DNA of 64,000 nucleotides from Microbacterium salsuginis (GCF_012524205.1 NZ_JABACI010000004.1:496001-560000); one strand, 5' to 3'; counted from the stretch's first letter, positions 8,091 through 15,542 are shown. Numbers and translations: made by a program. Notes: generated from the letters alone by a model not told the origin.

Positions 8091-8471
8091 ATGACGACCG
8101 AGCACCCCACCCTCGAGTCCGCCGTCCGCGCCGACATCGCCGCCGCCGAGCAGCCCAGCCGCCCGATTCGCCGGATGCTGCGCCGCGCCCGCGTCTGGAT
8201 CGACAGGCACCCGCGACTGAACGCGGCCTACCGGACGAGCGTCGGCGTCGTGGGCGGTGTGCTCGCCGTCGGCGGACTGCTGCTCGTGCCGCTGCCCGGC
8301 CCAGGCTGGCTGATCGTGTTCCTCGGGCTCGCCGTACTCGGCACGGAGTTCCACTGGGCACGCCGCGCCGCGGCGTGGCTCAAGCGGGTGCTCGACCGCT
8401 TCTGGGCGTGGTGGCGCGCACGCCGCGCGCACAAGGCGGCCGCGCGGGCCGACTCGCCCGAGGGCGCGTAG
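8091..8471 (+). CDS. TIGR02611-type membrane protein with PGPGW motif
   Basis: This 126-aa protein has an amphipathic basic segment (LRRARVWIDRHPRLNAAYR), two closely spaced hydrophobic helices and a strongly basic C-terminus (RFWAWWRARRAHKAAAR). The motif VPLPGPGWLIVFLGLAVLGTEF between the helices identifies the PGPGW/TIGR02611 family, whose function is unknown. It starts at ATG 8091 with a leaderless -10. A palindromic site overlapping that promoter is shared with the PadR operon, so it is likely co-regulated with the DUF4097 gene. That pairing suggests an envelope-related role, which is inference. Confidence 0.85.
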   Translation: MTTEHPTLESAVRADIAAAEQPSRPIRRMLRRARVWIDRHPRLNAAYRTSVGVVGGVLAVGGLLLVPLPGPGWLIVFLGLAVLGTEFHWARRAAAWLKRVLDRFWAWWRARRAHKAAARADSPEGA

Positions 8472-8474
8472 AAC

Positions 8475-8669
8475 TTACGCCTGCGACGAGACGGGCGAGG
8501 TTTCGTCCTCGTCTTCGTCCTTGTACTCGTCCGCCCACTTGTCGACGTACGCGTCGTCGCTGGGATGACCGAGTTCGCGCTCGAGCGCCGAGTAGTTCAC
8601 GTTGTACGTGTCGTACTTCAGCTCACGGGCGATCTTGGTGTGCTTCGCCTTCTGACGGCCACGCCCCAT
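8475..8669 (-). CDS. DUF3073 family protein
   Basis: This is a 64-aa small basic-to-acidic protein. The N-terminus MGRGRQKAKHTKIARELKY is the hallmark of the actinobacterial DUF3073 family. It is followed by YNVNYSALERELG and a very acidic tail (DEYKDEDEDE). The start ATG 8669 is preceded by GGGGGT; an upstream in-frame ATG would add 22 non-conserved residues. The function is unknown. It is convergent with the PGPGW gene with only 3 nt between stop codons. Confidence 0.9.
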   Translation of the reverse strand: MGRGRQKAKHTKIARELKYDTYNVNYSALERELGHPSDDAYVDKWADEYKDEDEDETSPVSSQA

Positions 8670-8860
8670 GCGAGACCCCCTCATATCTGAGTCGCGGGCT
8701 GTGTGCGGGCAATCGGCCGCCGCAGTCCCGGGCATTCACGAATCCGGCTTCGAACCGGTAAGAGTAGCATTCAGAATAACACGGAGCCCCGCACCCCGGC
8801 GGCTCCGGCGGCCTTCGGCGCGGGACGCCGGAGGCGATCCCGAGAAGGAAGTGCGGACAT

Positions 8861-9400
8861 ATGACCGACGAGGCATCCGAGACCGCGAACGACGCCACGG
8901 CGAACGAGGGCCTGCACGGAGCGGTCATCGCGGGAGTCATTCCCGATCAGCCGCCGCGGGTCCTCAAGGAGGCGGCGCGCTACGCCAAGCTGTTCCACGC
9001 GCCGCTGGTGGTCGTGCATGTCGATGTGACGCGCTTCGTGACGTACGAAGACCCCGACGGCTACGTGCATTCGGCGCCGATCGATCTCAACATCGCGGCA
9101 GGCGAGGGCGAGCTGACGAAGGTGCAGGATGCCGCGGCATCCGTTCTCGGCGAGTCCGGTCTCGAATGGACCGTGCGCCAGCTCGTGGGCGACCCGGCGA
9201 TGGCGCTCAAGCACTTCGCCGATCAGATCGACGCGCGGCTGCTCGTCGTGGGCACGCGCAAGCGCGGGATCGGCGAGTCGATCCGGGAGTTCTTCACCGG
9301 CTCGGTGGGTGCGCGCCTCGCGCACCGCCAGCACCGGCCGATCCTGATCGTGCCGCTCGGCGAGCCCGTCGCCGACGACGAGGAGATCTGGCCCGCCTGA
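8861..9400 (+). CDS. universal stress protein (UspA family)
   Basis: This 179-aa protein carries one Usp domain after a 17-residue polar N-terminal extension. The ATP-binding signature G-x2-G-x9-G-(S/T) is visible as VGTRKRGIGESIREFFTGSVGARLAHRQHRPILIV around residues 129-160. The N-terminal strand AVIAGVIPDQPPRVLKEAARYAKLF lacks the first Asp of canonical ATP binders (VIPDQP instead of VDGS), so nucleotide binding may be altered. ATG 8861 follows AAGGAAG with good spacing. It is convergent with padR across a hairpin. Confidence 0.88.
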   Translation: MTDEASETANDATANEGLHGAVIAGVIPDQPPRVLKEAARYAKLFHAPLVVVHVDVTRFVTYEDPDGYVHSAPIDLNIAAGEGELTKVQDAAASVLGESGLEWTVRQLVGDPAMALKHFADQIDARLLVVGTRKRGIGESIREFFTGSVGARLAHRQHRPILIVPLGEPVADDEEIWPA

Positions 9401-9433
9401 GCAGCCCGCTCCCGCGCCCCGGGCGCGCGGGTT

Positions 9434-9462
9434 CCCGGCCGCCGCAGACTGCGGCGACCGGG
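9434..9462. terminator. bidirectional hairpin between Usp gene and padR
   Basis: CCCGG (9434-9438) and CCGGG (9458-9462) bracket an inner stem CGCCGCA/TGCGGCG with a 3-nt loop. It lies between convergent stops at 9400 and 9473. Confidence 0.55.
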
Positions 9463-9472
9463 AGACCGGTGC

Positions 9473-10084
9473 TCAGCCGCGCAGCGCGCGGGTGATGTCG
9501 CGGGCGATCCGGTCCAGGTCGGACGCCAGCTCATCGACCAGTGAGGCTGCGAGGTCGCCGCCCCGCGCGACGTGCGTCCGCAGGTCGCTGCGGACACGGG
9601 CACGGAACTCGTTCACGGCCGCGTCGGCACGCTGGAGCTGCTCGCGGGCGAACACTCTCGGATCGTCACCGCCGCGCGGCGCCTGCGAGGCGTGTGCGCG
9701 CTCGTCGGCGGTCGCCGCGGCGAGGTCGGCGCGCAGGCTCTTCATCGCCTCGCGCACACTGCCGCGCACCTCGTCGGCGATGAGACGGACCGAGTCGGCG
9801 AGACCCGCCTCGATCCCTTCGAGCTCACCGGCGCGCGCCTCGACTTCGGCATGGCCGGCTTCGGTGATCGCGTACACGGTCTTGCGGCCGTCCACGCTCT
9901 TGGTCACCAGGCCCTCCTCCTCGAGCTTGGCCAGCCGCGGATAGATGGTGCCGGCACTCGGGGTGTAGGTGCCGCCGGTGCGGTCCGACAGCGCCTGCAT
10001 GATGTCGTAGCCGTGCCGGGGCCCCTCGTCGAGCAGGTTCAGCAGATACAGGCGGAGATCGCCGTGAGAGAAGACCGGGGTCAT
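9473..10084 (-). CDS. PadR-family transcriptional regulator
   Basis: This 203-aa regulator has an N-terminal winged helix-turn-helix (residues 1-75) with the PadR landmarks LLNLLDEGPRHGYDIMQALSDRTGG, SAGTIYPRLAKLEEEGLV and a wing ending VYAITEAGHAEVEAR. A long helical C-terminal region for dimerisation/effector sensing follows. It starts 2 nt after the DUF4097 stop, so it is translationally coupled. The operon promoter carries two CGATATATCG palindromes and a third lies at the PGPGW gene promoter. The simplest model is autorepression plus one extra target; this is inference from motif sharing. Confidence 0.9.
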   Translation of the reverse strand: MTPVFSHGDLRLYLLNLLDEGPRHGYDIMQALSDRTGGTYTPSAGTIYPRLAKLEEEGLVTKSVDGRKTVYAITEAGHAEVEARAGELEGIEAGLADSVRLIADEVRGSVREAMKSLRADLAAATADERAHASQAPRGGDDPRVFAREQLQRADAAVNEFRARVRSDLRTHVARGGDLAASLVDELASDLDRIARDITRALRG

Positions 10085-10086
10085 GC

Positions 10087-10962
10087 TCACCACTCCTCTT
10101 CGTCGACGCCGGCTGCCGCGTCGGCGGGGGTCTCGGTCGCCGGCGTCGCCGGACGCCGCAGCACCGTCACGTCTGCCGACACCGTGTTCACGCGGACGTC
10201 GGCGAAGCTGCCGCTGAGCTCGCCGGCCGCGCCGACGAAGTTCGTGGTGGGGCCGGCGCCGCGGCCGGACCGCACGTCGCCGTCGACCTGGACGCGACCG
10301 CTCACGCTGCGGATGACGTAGTTGGCGGGATAGCCGTCGTCCAGGCGCACGGTGGCGTTGCCGCTCACGGTGTTGAGGTTGACGCTGCTCGTGTCGCCGC
10401 TCGAGTCGACGAGCATCGCGCCCGAGACGGTGTCGATGGATGCACGGCTCAGGGTGCCGGTGGCGGCGATGTCGCCCGAGACGCTGTTGGCGCTCAGCGA
10501 GCCCTCCAGACCGCGCACCTGCACGTCGCCCGACACGGCGTTGACCCGCAGGTCGCCGGTGAGGCCGTCGACGATGATGTCGCCCGAGACGGTGTTGAGG
10601 GACGTGTCGCTGTGCAGTCCGGCGACCAGTGCGCTGGCGCTGACCACGCCGAGGTTCAGGGCGACGGCGCGGGGCACGGCGACGCTGATCTCTGCGCGGG
10701 GACCGCCGGCGCCGAAGTTGCGGAACACTTCGAGGAAGTTGTCCCATCGCAGCTGAGGGTGGTCGATCTCGAGGAGATCGCCGTTCACCTCGATGCGGAG
10801 GTCCTTGACGGTGACGCCGTGCACCTCGATGCGAGCACCGGGCTCGTCGTGGGCGATGACGTCGATCTGGCCGGCGACGAGGCCGACCTTGAGGGAGCGC
10901 ACGTTCTCGATGTCGATGACGCGCGTCTCGCCCGGATGGATGATCCACTTCTCCAGGGTCAT
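10087..10962 (-). CDS. DUF4097 beta-helix repeat protein
   Basis: This 291-aa protein has no signal peptide or membrane segment. From about residue 110 it is built of short repeats of the type SLNTVSGDIIVDG, LRVNAVSGDVQVRG, LSANSVSGDIAATG and SVNLNTVSGNATVR, each one turn of a predicted beta-helix. This repeat (VSGDI/V) defines the DUF4097 family. PadR-DUF4097 pairing is common in Actinobacteria and Firmicutes; the biochemical role is unknown. ATG 10962 follows AGGAGT with 6-7 nt spacing. Two palindromic operators lie 39-80 nt upstream. Confidence 0.88.
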   Translation of the reverse strand: MTLEKWIIHPGETRVIDIENVRSLKVGLVAGQIDVIAHDEPGARIEVHGVTVKDLRIEVNGDLLEIDHPQLRWDNFLEVFRNFGAGGPRAEISVAVPRAVALNLGVVSASALVAGLHSDTSLNTVSGDIIVDGLTGDLRVNAVSGDVQVRGLEGSLSANSVSGDIAATGTLSRASIDTVSGAMLVDSSGDTSSVNLNTVSGNATVRLDDGYPANYVIRSVSGRVQVDGDVRSGRGAGPTTNFVGAAGELSGSFADVRVNTVSADVTVLRRPATPATETPADAAAGVDEEEW

Positions 10963-11000
10963 GCTGGTACTCCTGTCGTTTCCGAGTCGTTCGGTCGATT

Positions 11001-11014
11001 CGCGATATATCGCG
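11001..11014. promoter_or_regulatory. PadR operator site 1
   Basis: CGCGATATATCGCG is a perfect 14-bp palindrome upstream of the DUF4097-padR operon. Its centre is 28 bp from the centre of site 2, which is close to 2.7 helical turns. Confidence 0.6.
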
Positions 11015-11025
11015 TGAGTCGAGTG

Positions 11026-11042
11026 TAACACGATATATCGCG
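11026..11042. promoter_or_regulatory. PadR operator site 2
   Basis: TAACACGATATATCGCG contains the palindrome CGATATATCG (11031-11040) and is the exact reverse complement of 8064-8080. Confidence 0.6.
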
Positions 11043-11078
11043 ATCAGGTCAAGCGTCTCTGGGAAGAAGGATCGGCGA

Positions 11079-11111
11079 GGTTGACATTGACGCAACGTCA
11101 ACCTCTAGCGT
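11079..11111 (+). promoter_or_regulatory. MerR-type promoter with 19-bp spacer and operator
   Basis: The inverted repeat GGTTGAC (11079-11085) / GTCAACC (11097-11103) lies between a -35 TTGACA (11081-11086) and a -10 TAGCGT (11106-11111). The spacer is exactly 19 bp, the over-long spacing that MerR-family activators correct by DNA distortion. The -10 is 7 nt from ATG 11119, so the transcript would be leaderless. Confidence 0.75.
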
Positions 11112-11118
11112 GAGAGAC

Positions 11119-11898
11119 ATGAACGAGAGGGAGTGGTCGATCCAGCAGATCGCGAAGCTCGCCGGGACGACGAGCCGCACGTTGCGGCACTACGACGACA
11201 TCGGCCTGCTTCCGCCGTCGAGCATCGGCCACAACGGCTACCGCTATTACGACGAGGCCGCGCTCGTGCGCCTGCAGCGCATCCTGCTGCTGCGCGAGCT
11301 CGGTCTCGGACTGCCGCAGATCGCGGAGGTTCTCCAGCGGGAGGCATCCGAGGAGCACGCCCTGCAGAGCCACCTCGCGTGGCTGCGGCAGGAGCAGGAC
11401 CGGCTGGCGCGACAGATCGCGTCGGTCGAAACCACGATCAGTGCATTGAGAGGAGGTGAACGACTGATGGCAGAGAACATGTTCGACGGCTTCGACCACA
11501 CCCAGTACAAGGAGGAGGTCGAGGACCGCTGGGGCAAGAAGGCCTATGCCGACAGCGACCGCTGGTGGCGCTCGATGAGCGCCGACGAGAAGGCCGCGTG
11601 GCAGCAGCGAGTGTCCGACCTCGGTCGCGACTGGATCGCGGCAGCCGAGGCCGGCATCGCGCCCGAGAGCGACGAGGCGCAGGCCCTGGCCAAGCGTCAC
11701 GTGGACTGGCTGACCGGTGTGCCCGGCACGCCCGCCGCCGTCCCGGGAGGTGACGTCAAGGGCTACGTCATCGGCCTCGGCGAGATGTACGTGGCCGATG
11801 AGCGCTTCGGCGCGAACTACGCCACGAGCGAGGGCGGCACGGCCGGTGCCGAGTTCGTGCGCGACGCGCTCCGCGTGTACGCGGAGGCGAACCTGTAG
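11119..11898 (+). CDS. MerR-family regulator with TipAS antibiotic-recognition domain
   Basis: This 259-aa protein has an N-terminal MerR winged helix (WSIQQIAKLAGTTSRTLRHYDDIGLLPP, then NGYRYYDEAALVRLQRILLLRELG). A coiled coil to about residue 110 and a TipAS domain follow (DGFDHTQYKEEVEDRWGKKAYADSDRWW, then MYVADERFGANYA). TipA-type proteins activate their own promoter when thiopeptide or other ligands bind the TipAS domain. ATG 11119 is preferred over GTG 11110, because it lies 7 nt after the -10 of an ideal 19-bp-spacer promoter. An internal Shine-Dalgarno-like AGGAGGTGAACG before ATG 11467 could produce a separate TipAS-only form, as is known for Streptomyces tipA. Confidence 0.9.
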   Translation: MNEREWSIQQIAKLAGTTSRTLRHYDDIGLLPPSSIGHNGYRYYDEAALVRLQRILLLRELGLGLPQIAEVLQREASEEHALQSHLAWLRQEQDRLARQIASVETTISALRGGERLMAENMFDGFDHTQYKEEVEDRWGKKAYADSDRWWRSMSADEKAAWQQRVSDLGRDWIAAAEAGIAPESDEAQALAKRHVDWLTGVPGTPAAVPGGDVKGYVIGLGEMYVADERFGANYATSEGGTAGAEFVRDALRVYAEANL

Positions 11899-11922
11899 CC
11901 CGCCTGCCGGGTGAGAAACGAG

Positions 11923-11955
11923 CGGATGCCGCGGCCGATGTGGCCGCGGCATCCG
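11923..11955. terminator. bidirectional terminator hairpin
   Basis: A 14-bp perfect stem, CGGATGCCGCGGCC (11923-11936) and GGCCGCGGCATCCG (11942-11955), encloses the 5-nt loop GATGT between convergent genes. It is built from the genome's abundant GGATGCC/GGCATCC words. Confidence 0.75.
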
Positions 11956-11980
11956 TTCATTCCGGTCGGGGAGTCGGACG

Positions 11981-12145
11981 TCAGGTGTTCCGGCTCCCGC
12001 TGATGACCCTGAACAGGAACGCGATGAGCGCGATCACTCCGACGATGAGCGCCACCCACAGCAGCCAGCTCAGCGCCGAGTTGAGGCCGCCGACGATCGC
12101 GAGGATGATCGCGACGACGATGATGATGATCAAGGCGAGGTTCAT
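11981..12145 (-). CDS. small hydrophobic membrane protein (54 aa)
   Basis: The protein is almost entirely two hydrophobic helices (MNLALIIIIVVAIILAIVGG and SWLLWVALIVGVIALIAFLF), ending in a short polar tail RVISGSRNT. Similar mini-proteins (DUF6131-like) are frequent in Actinobacteria and have no assigned function. ATG 12145 has a strong AAGGAG ribosome site 7-9 nt upstream on the minus strand; an earlier in-frame ATG would add 20 arginine-rich residues and is unlikely. Confidence 0.75.
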   Translation of the reverse strand: MNLALIIIIVVAIILAIVGGLNSALSWLLWVALIVGVIALIAFLFRVISGSRNT

Positions 12146-12357
12146 GGAGGTTCTCCTTCTCCGTCGTCGATGCGCGGGGTAGCGCACCGGATGCCTCAGG
12201 GGCACCCTCTGAGACTGGCACCGTGGCCGACTCCCGGCGTAGGGGCTTGACGCGCTTCCCGCGCCGGTGATAGGCGCTCGAGCGGCCGCCCGACGGTGGC
12301 GGGTAGTGCGTGAACCAGGACGATGTCAACCCCTGTGAAGAGGGTGACGCGCGGACG

Positions 12358-12363
12358 TAACGT
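12358..12363 (+). promoter_or_regulatory. leaderless -10 box of the SDR gene
   Basis: TAACGT is followed by CGCGGC (6 nt) and ATG 12370. The remaining 12146-12357 interval shows no other clear feature. Confidence 0.55.
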
Positions 12364-12369
12364 CGCGGC

Positions 12370-13257
12370 ATGACCACCTCAGAGTCGACCGACCCCACCG
12401 AGAAGCATCACAGCGACGGATTCCCGCCGCAGCAGCAGGATCAGCCCGGTCTGACCGACGAGACCCGGCCCGAGCCCGACCACGGCGAGCGGTCGTACCG
12501 CGGCTCGCTCAAGCTCAGCGAACGACGCGCCCTCATCACGGGCGGCGACTCCGGCATCGGCCGCGCGGTGGCGATCGCGTTCGCCCGCGAGGGCGCCGAC
12601 GTCGCGCTGACGTACATGCCGGAGGAGAAGGAGGACGCCGACGACACCGTGCGGTGGGTGACCGAGGCGGGGATGCGTGCACTCGCGCTCGAAGGCGACC
12701 TGCGCGAGGAGTCGTTCTGCGGCGAGATCGTCGACCGCACCGTCTCCGAGCTCGGCGGGCTCGACATCCTCGTGCTCAACGCGGCCTACCAGAAGGACCG
12801 CGAGGGCGTGGACAAGCTCGAGACCGCGGAGTTCGACCGCGTGTTCCGCACGAACCTCTACGCGCAGCTGTTCACCGCGCGTGCCGCCATCCCGCACTTG
12901 AAGCCGGGATCGTCGATCATCGTCACCACGTCGATCCAGGCCTTCAATCCGTCTCCGGGACTCATCGACTACGCCATGACCAAGGCTGCGCAGGTCGCGT
13001 TCGTCAAGGCGCTCGCGCAGGATCTCGGCGAGAAGGGCATCCGCGTGAACGGCGTGGCTCCGGGCCCGATCTGGACGCCCCTCATCCCCGCGACGGGATG
13101 GGACCAGGAGCGCCTCGACAGCTTCGGCACCGACACGCCCCTCGGCCGTGCGGGGCAGCCGGCCGAGCTCGCCGGCGCCTACGTCTATCTCGCGAGCGAG
13201 GACGCGTCGTACGTCTCCGGTGCGATCCTGCCCGTCACCGGCGGCAAAGGACTCTGA
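12370..13257 (+). CDS. SDR family oxidoreductase (YghA-like)
   Basis: This 295-aa short-chain dehydrogenase/reductase begins with a polar ~45-residue extension (rich in Pro, Asp, Gln) typical of the YghA/general-stress SDR subgroup. The NAD(P) motif TGGDSGIGR falls at about 57-65 and the NAAY stretch at about 137. The catalytic Tyr and Lys are in YAMTK near residues 201-205. The tail contains PVTGGKGL. These enzymes reduce small aldehydes or sugars; the exact substrate is not readable. A Rho_N/SAP-type mini-gene follows after 52 nt on the same strand, and the pair may form a stress-linked unit. Confidence 0.9.
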   Translation: MTTSESTDPTEKHHSDGFPPQQQDQPGLTDETRPEPDHGERSYRGSLKLSERRALITGGDSGIGRAVAIAFAREGADVALTYMPEEKEDADDTVRWVTEAGMRALALEGDLREESFCGEIVDRTVSELGGLDILVLNAAYQKDREGVDKLETAEFDRVFRTNLYAQLFTARAAIPHLKPGSSIIVTTSIQAFNPSPGLIDYAMTKAAQVAFVKALAQDLGEKGIRVNGVAPGPIWTPLIPATGWDQERLDSFGTDTPLGRAGQPAELAGAYVYLASEDASYVSGAILPVTGGKGL

Positions 13258-13309
13258 CGACGTCGCCGGGACCTCCGCGCGATGTCGAGGAGAAGGAAGG
13301 AACGGGGAA

Positions 13310-13576
13310 ATGCCCAAGGGACGCGGGTCGAATCTGAAGGACCGCGAGCTGTACGAGGAGCTTCGTGAGGACGGAGCATCCAAAGAGAAGGCCGCCCGCA
13401 TCTCCAACGCTGCGGCCGGCCAGGGGCGCAAGAAGGTCGGCAGCCGGGGCGGCAACGCCCAGGACTACGACGACCGCACGGTGCCCGAGCTGCGCAAGCG
13501 CGCGAAGGAGCTGGGGCTCAAGGGATACTCGGGCAAGAAGAAGTCCGAATTGATCTCCATGCTGCGCAACCACTGA
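13310..13576 (+). CDS. Rho_N/SAP-like small DNA-binding protein
   Basis: This 88-aa basic protein has an N-terminal ELYEELREDGASKEKAARISNAAA helix pair. Its C-terminal domain, YDDRTVPELRKRAKELGLKG then YSGKKKSELISMLRNH, matches the Rho N-terminal/SAP fold used for nucleic-acid binding. ATG 13310 follows GGGGAA/AAGGAAGG. Such proteins are often encoded beside stress genes and beside topoisomerase IB or Ku/LigD in Actinobacteria. It lies between an SDR and topoisomerase IB here, all on the plus strand. Confidence 0.85.
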   Translation: MPKGRGSNLKDRELYEELREDGASKEKAARISNAAAGQGRKKVGSRGGNAQDYDDRTVPELRKRAKELGLKGYSGKKKSELISMLRNH

Positions 13577-13646
13577 CCGCGCAACCACTGATCAGCCAAG
13601 AGCTCGGCGTTCCCCGCTGGACGGGGCTGAAGGATGAGGGGGACGG

Positions 13647-14615
13647 ATGCCGAGACTCGCGCGCGTGCGCCCATACGACGATCGCGGGTTCCGGCGGGTG
13701 CGCGCAGGCTCCGGGTTCCGCTATCTCGACGGCAAGGGCCGCACACCGGCGCAGCGTCATCTGGATCGCATCCAGTCGCTCGTCATCCCGCCGGCATGGG
13801 AGGACGTCTGGATCAGCGTGCGGCCTGACGGGCACATCCAGGCCGTGGGCATCGACGACGCCGGCCGCAGACAGTACGTGTATCACGAGGCATGGACGGC
13901 CAAGCGCGATCGAGGCAAGTTCGCGCGCGTTCTCGCCCTCGCCGAGACCCTTCCGCGGGCCCGGGCGCGTGTGACCACCCTGCTTCGCCACTCGTCGCTC
14001 GACCGCGAGCACGTCCTGGCCGTGTCGTTCCGCCTCTTGGATCAGGCCGCGCCGCGCATCGGCGCGGAACGCTATCTCGTGCGGCATGGGAGTCGCGGAC
14101 TCACGACGCTGCAACGACGGCACGCCACGGTGGAGGAGTCCGTGGTGACTCTGTCGTTCCCCGGGAAGAGCGGCCAGCGTCAGCGCCTCGAGATCGATGA
14201 TGAGGATCTCGCGAGGTCGATGGAGATCCTCGTCATCGGGCGTCCGCGCTCGCCGCTTCTCGCGTGGTCGCGAGGCCGCCGCCGGGTGCCGCTGACCGCG
14301 ACCGACGTGAACGAGTACGTGCGCTCGCTGACCGGGCAGAAGTTCACCGCGAAGGATTTCCGCACGCTGCGGGGCACGATCCTCGCGGCCGAGGCGCTCG
14401 CCAGGATCGGCACGGTCGACACCGAACGCGACCGCAAACGCGCCGAGGCGCTCGCGGTGAGGGTGACGGCCGAAGCCCTGGGCAATACGCCGTCGGTCGC
14501 CCGAGGCTCCTACATCGACCCCCGCGTGTTCGGGAGGTATCGCGACGGGAACCTCCTCGACCTCTCGATCGCGCCTGAGTCCGCGATCCGCGCCCTGCTG
14601 CGTCCTGGTCGCTGA
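13647..14615 (+). CDS. DNA topoisomerase IB (poxvirus-type)
   Basis: This 322-aa enzyme relaxes supercoils by a transient 3'-phosphotyrosine link. The N-terminal domain has GFRYLDGKGR and IPPAWEDVWISVRPDGHIQAVGIDDAGRRQYVYHEAW. The catalytic domain has the pentad-type residues in KFTAKDFRTLRGT and the active-site tyrosine in ARGSYIDPRV at about residue 289. The length and architecture are those of bacterial viral-type TopIB. ATG 13647 is preceded by GGGGGAC. It is followed 9 nt later by a palindromic repeat, and then by the crcB pair. Confidence 0.93.
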   Translation: MPRLARVRPYDDRGFRRVRAGSGFRYLDGKGRTPAQRHLDRIQSLVIPPAWEDVWISVRPDGHIQAVGIDDAGRRQYVYHEAWTAKRDRGKFARVLALAETLPRARARVTTLLRHSSLDREHVLAVSFRLLDQAAPRIGAERYLVRHGSRGLTTLQRRHATVEESVVTLSFPGKSGQRQRLEIDDEDLARSMEILVIGRPRSPLLAWSRGRRRVPLTATDVNEYVRSLTGQKFTAKDFRTLRGTILAAEALARIGTVDTERDRKRAEALAVRVTAEALGNTPSVARGSYIDPRVFGRYRDGNLLDLSIAPESAIRALLRPGR

Positions 14616-14624
14616 CCGGTCGGG

Positions 14625-14709
14625 GCGTTTCGTCTCGCTTCGCTCGCTCAACGAGCGGATGTCCCGGTTGCGGTCGTTGAGCGAGCGAGGAACGAGCGAG
14701 ACGAAACGC
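14625..14709. repeat. family-A palindromic repeat, intergenic copy
   Basis: The left arm 14625-14654 (begins GCGTTTCGTCTCGCTT, ends CGCTCGCTCAACGA) pairs with the right arm 14674-14709 (TCGTTGAGCGAGCG to GAGACGAAACGC). The right arm has a ~6-nt bulge and the loop is 19 nt. Related arms occur inside two coding regions, at 47341-47439 and 58848-58879. It may act as terminator for the topoisomerase gene. Confidence 0.85.
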
Positions 14710-14724
14710 AGTGGACCCCGGCGG

Positions 14725-14730
14725 TAGCGT
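14725..14730 (+). promoter_or_regulatory. leaderless -10 box of the crcB pair
   Basis: TAGCGT is followed by GAGGGG (6 nt) and ATG 14737. No fluoride riboswitch fold is evident in the 121-bp gap, which is mostly filled by the palindromic repeat. Confidence 0.5.
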
Positions 14731-14736
14731 GAGGGG

Positions 14737-15159
14737 ATGCCGCAGCCGGTCGACCAGCGCACACTCGCGTATGTGATCGTCGGCGGGGCGATCGGCGTGC
14801 TGGGCCGCGCGGCCATCGTCGGCCCCGTCGGCGATGACGTCGTCCCGTGGGTGACGCTCGCGATCAACGCGGCGGGCTCGCTGCTGCTGGGCATCGTCGT
14901 CGGGTGGCTCGACGACCGGCACCCCCGCACGCGGGCCTTCCTCGGCACCGGCGTGCTCGGCGGGTTCACCACCTACAGCGCCTTCGCGGTGCAGACGGCG
15001 CTGTGGGTCAGCACCCCGTGGCTCGCGATCGGCCTGGCCGGGGCATCCCTCACCGCCGGAATCGCCGGTGCGATCGCCGGGCTCTTCGTCGGGCGCCGGA
15101 TCGGGCGGCGGATCGCCGGCCTTCCCGGAGAGATCGAACCTCCGGAGGACGCCCGATGA
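14737..15159 (+). CDS. crcB: fluoride ion channel subunit CrcB/Fluc (first)
   Basis: This 140-aa four-helix membrane protein belongs to the Fluc family, which exports toxic fluoride through a dual-topology dimer. Key elements are VTLAINAAGSLLLGIVVGW (helix 2 with the pore Asn), LGTGVLGGFTTYSAFAVQT (the helix-3 break with the Phe-box and Thr/Ser track) and a Gly-rich helix 4. The stop codon overlaps the next crcB start by 4 nt (ATGA). This is the classic arrangement of a two-gene heterodimeric Fluc channel. Confidence 0.93.
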   Translation: MPQPVDQRTLAYVIVGGAIGVLGRAAIVGPVGDDVVPWVTLAINAAGSLLLGIVVGWLDDRHPRTRAFLGTGVLGGFTTYSAFAVQTALWVSTPWLAIGLAGASLTAGIAGAIAGLFVGRRIGRRIAGLPGEIEPPEDAR

Positions 15160-15542
15160 GGGCGTGGCTGATGCTCGTCATCGCCGTCAGCGGGGGCGTG
15201 GGCGCCGGGCTGCGTTACATCGTCGACCGGCGCCTCACCCCCAGGGCGGGCGGCTTCCCCACGGGCATCCTCGTGGTGAACGTGTCGGGCTCTCTCGCGC
15301 TGGGACTGATCACCGGGCTCGGCACCGCCGTCGCGCCCGAGCTGTCGCTCGCGCTCGGGCTGGGCCTGCTCGGCGGGTACACGACCTTCAGCACGGTGTC
15401 GGTCGAGGCCGTGCTGCTGGCCGAGCGACGGCGGTGGCGGGATGCCGCGCTCAATCTGTTCGGCACCCTCTTGCTCGCGCTGGCCGGCGCGGGGCTCGGC
15501 ATCGCCGTCGGCGCCGGGATCGGCGCGGCTCTGGGCCGCTGA
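15156..15542 (+). CDS. crcB: fluoride ion channel subunit CrcB/Fluc (second)
   Basis: This is the 128-aa partner of the preceding gene, translationally coupled by a 4-nt overlap. It shows the same family landmarks: GLRYIVDRR, PTGILVVNVSGSLALGLITGL and GLLGGYTTFSTVSVEAVLL. The charged residues differ between the two subunits (RYIVDRR here against RAAIVGP in the first), as expected for oppositely oriented members of a heterodimer. Confidence 0.93.
   Translation: MRAWLMLVIAVSGGVGAGLRYIVDRRLTPRAGGFPTGILVVNVSGSLALGLITGLGTAVAPELSLALGLGLLGGYTTFSTVSVEAVLLAERRRWRDAALNLFGTLLLALAGAGLGIAVGAGIGAALGR

Noticed and set aside
14616..14736. Fluoride riboswitch upstream of crcB
   Set aside because: The interval is filled by a palindromic repeat and a leaderless -10 box; no conserved riboswitch pattern is seen.
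14737..15542. Twin crcB genes as a novel arrangement
   Set aside because: Two-gene heterodimeric Fluc channels are well known in Gram-positive bacteria.
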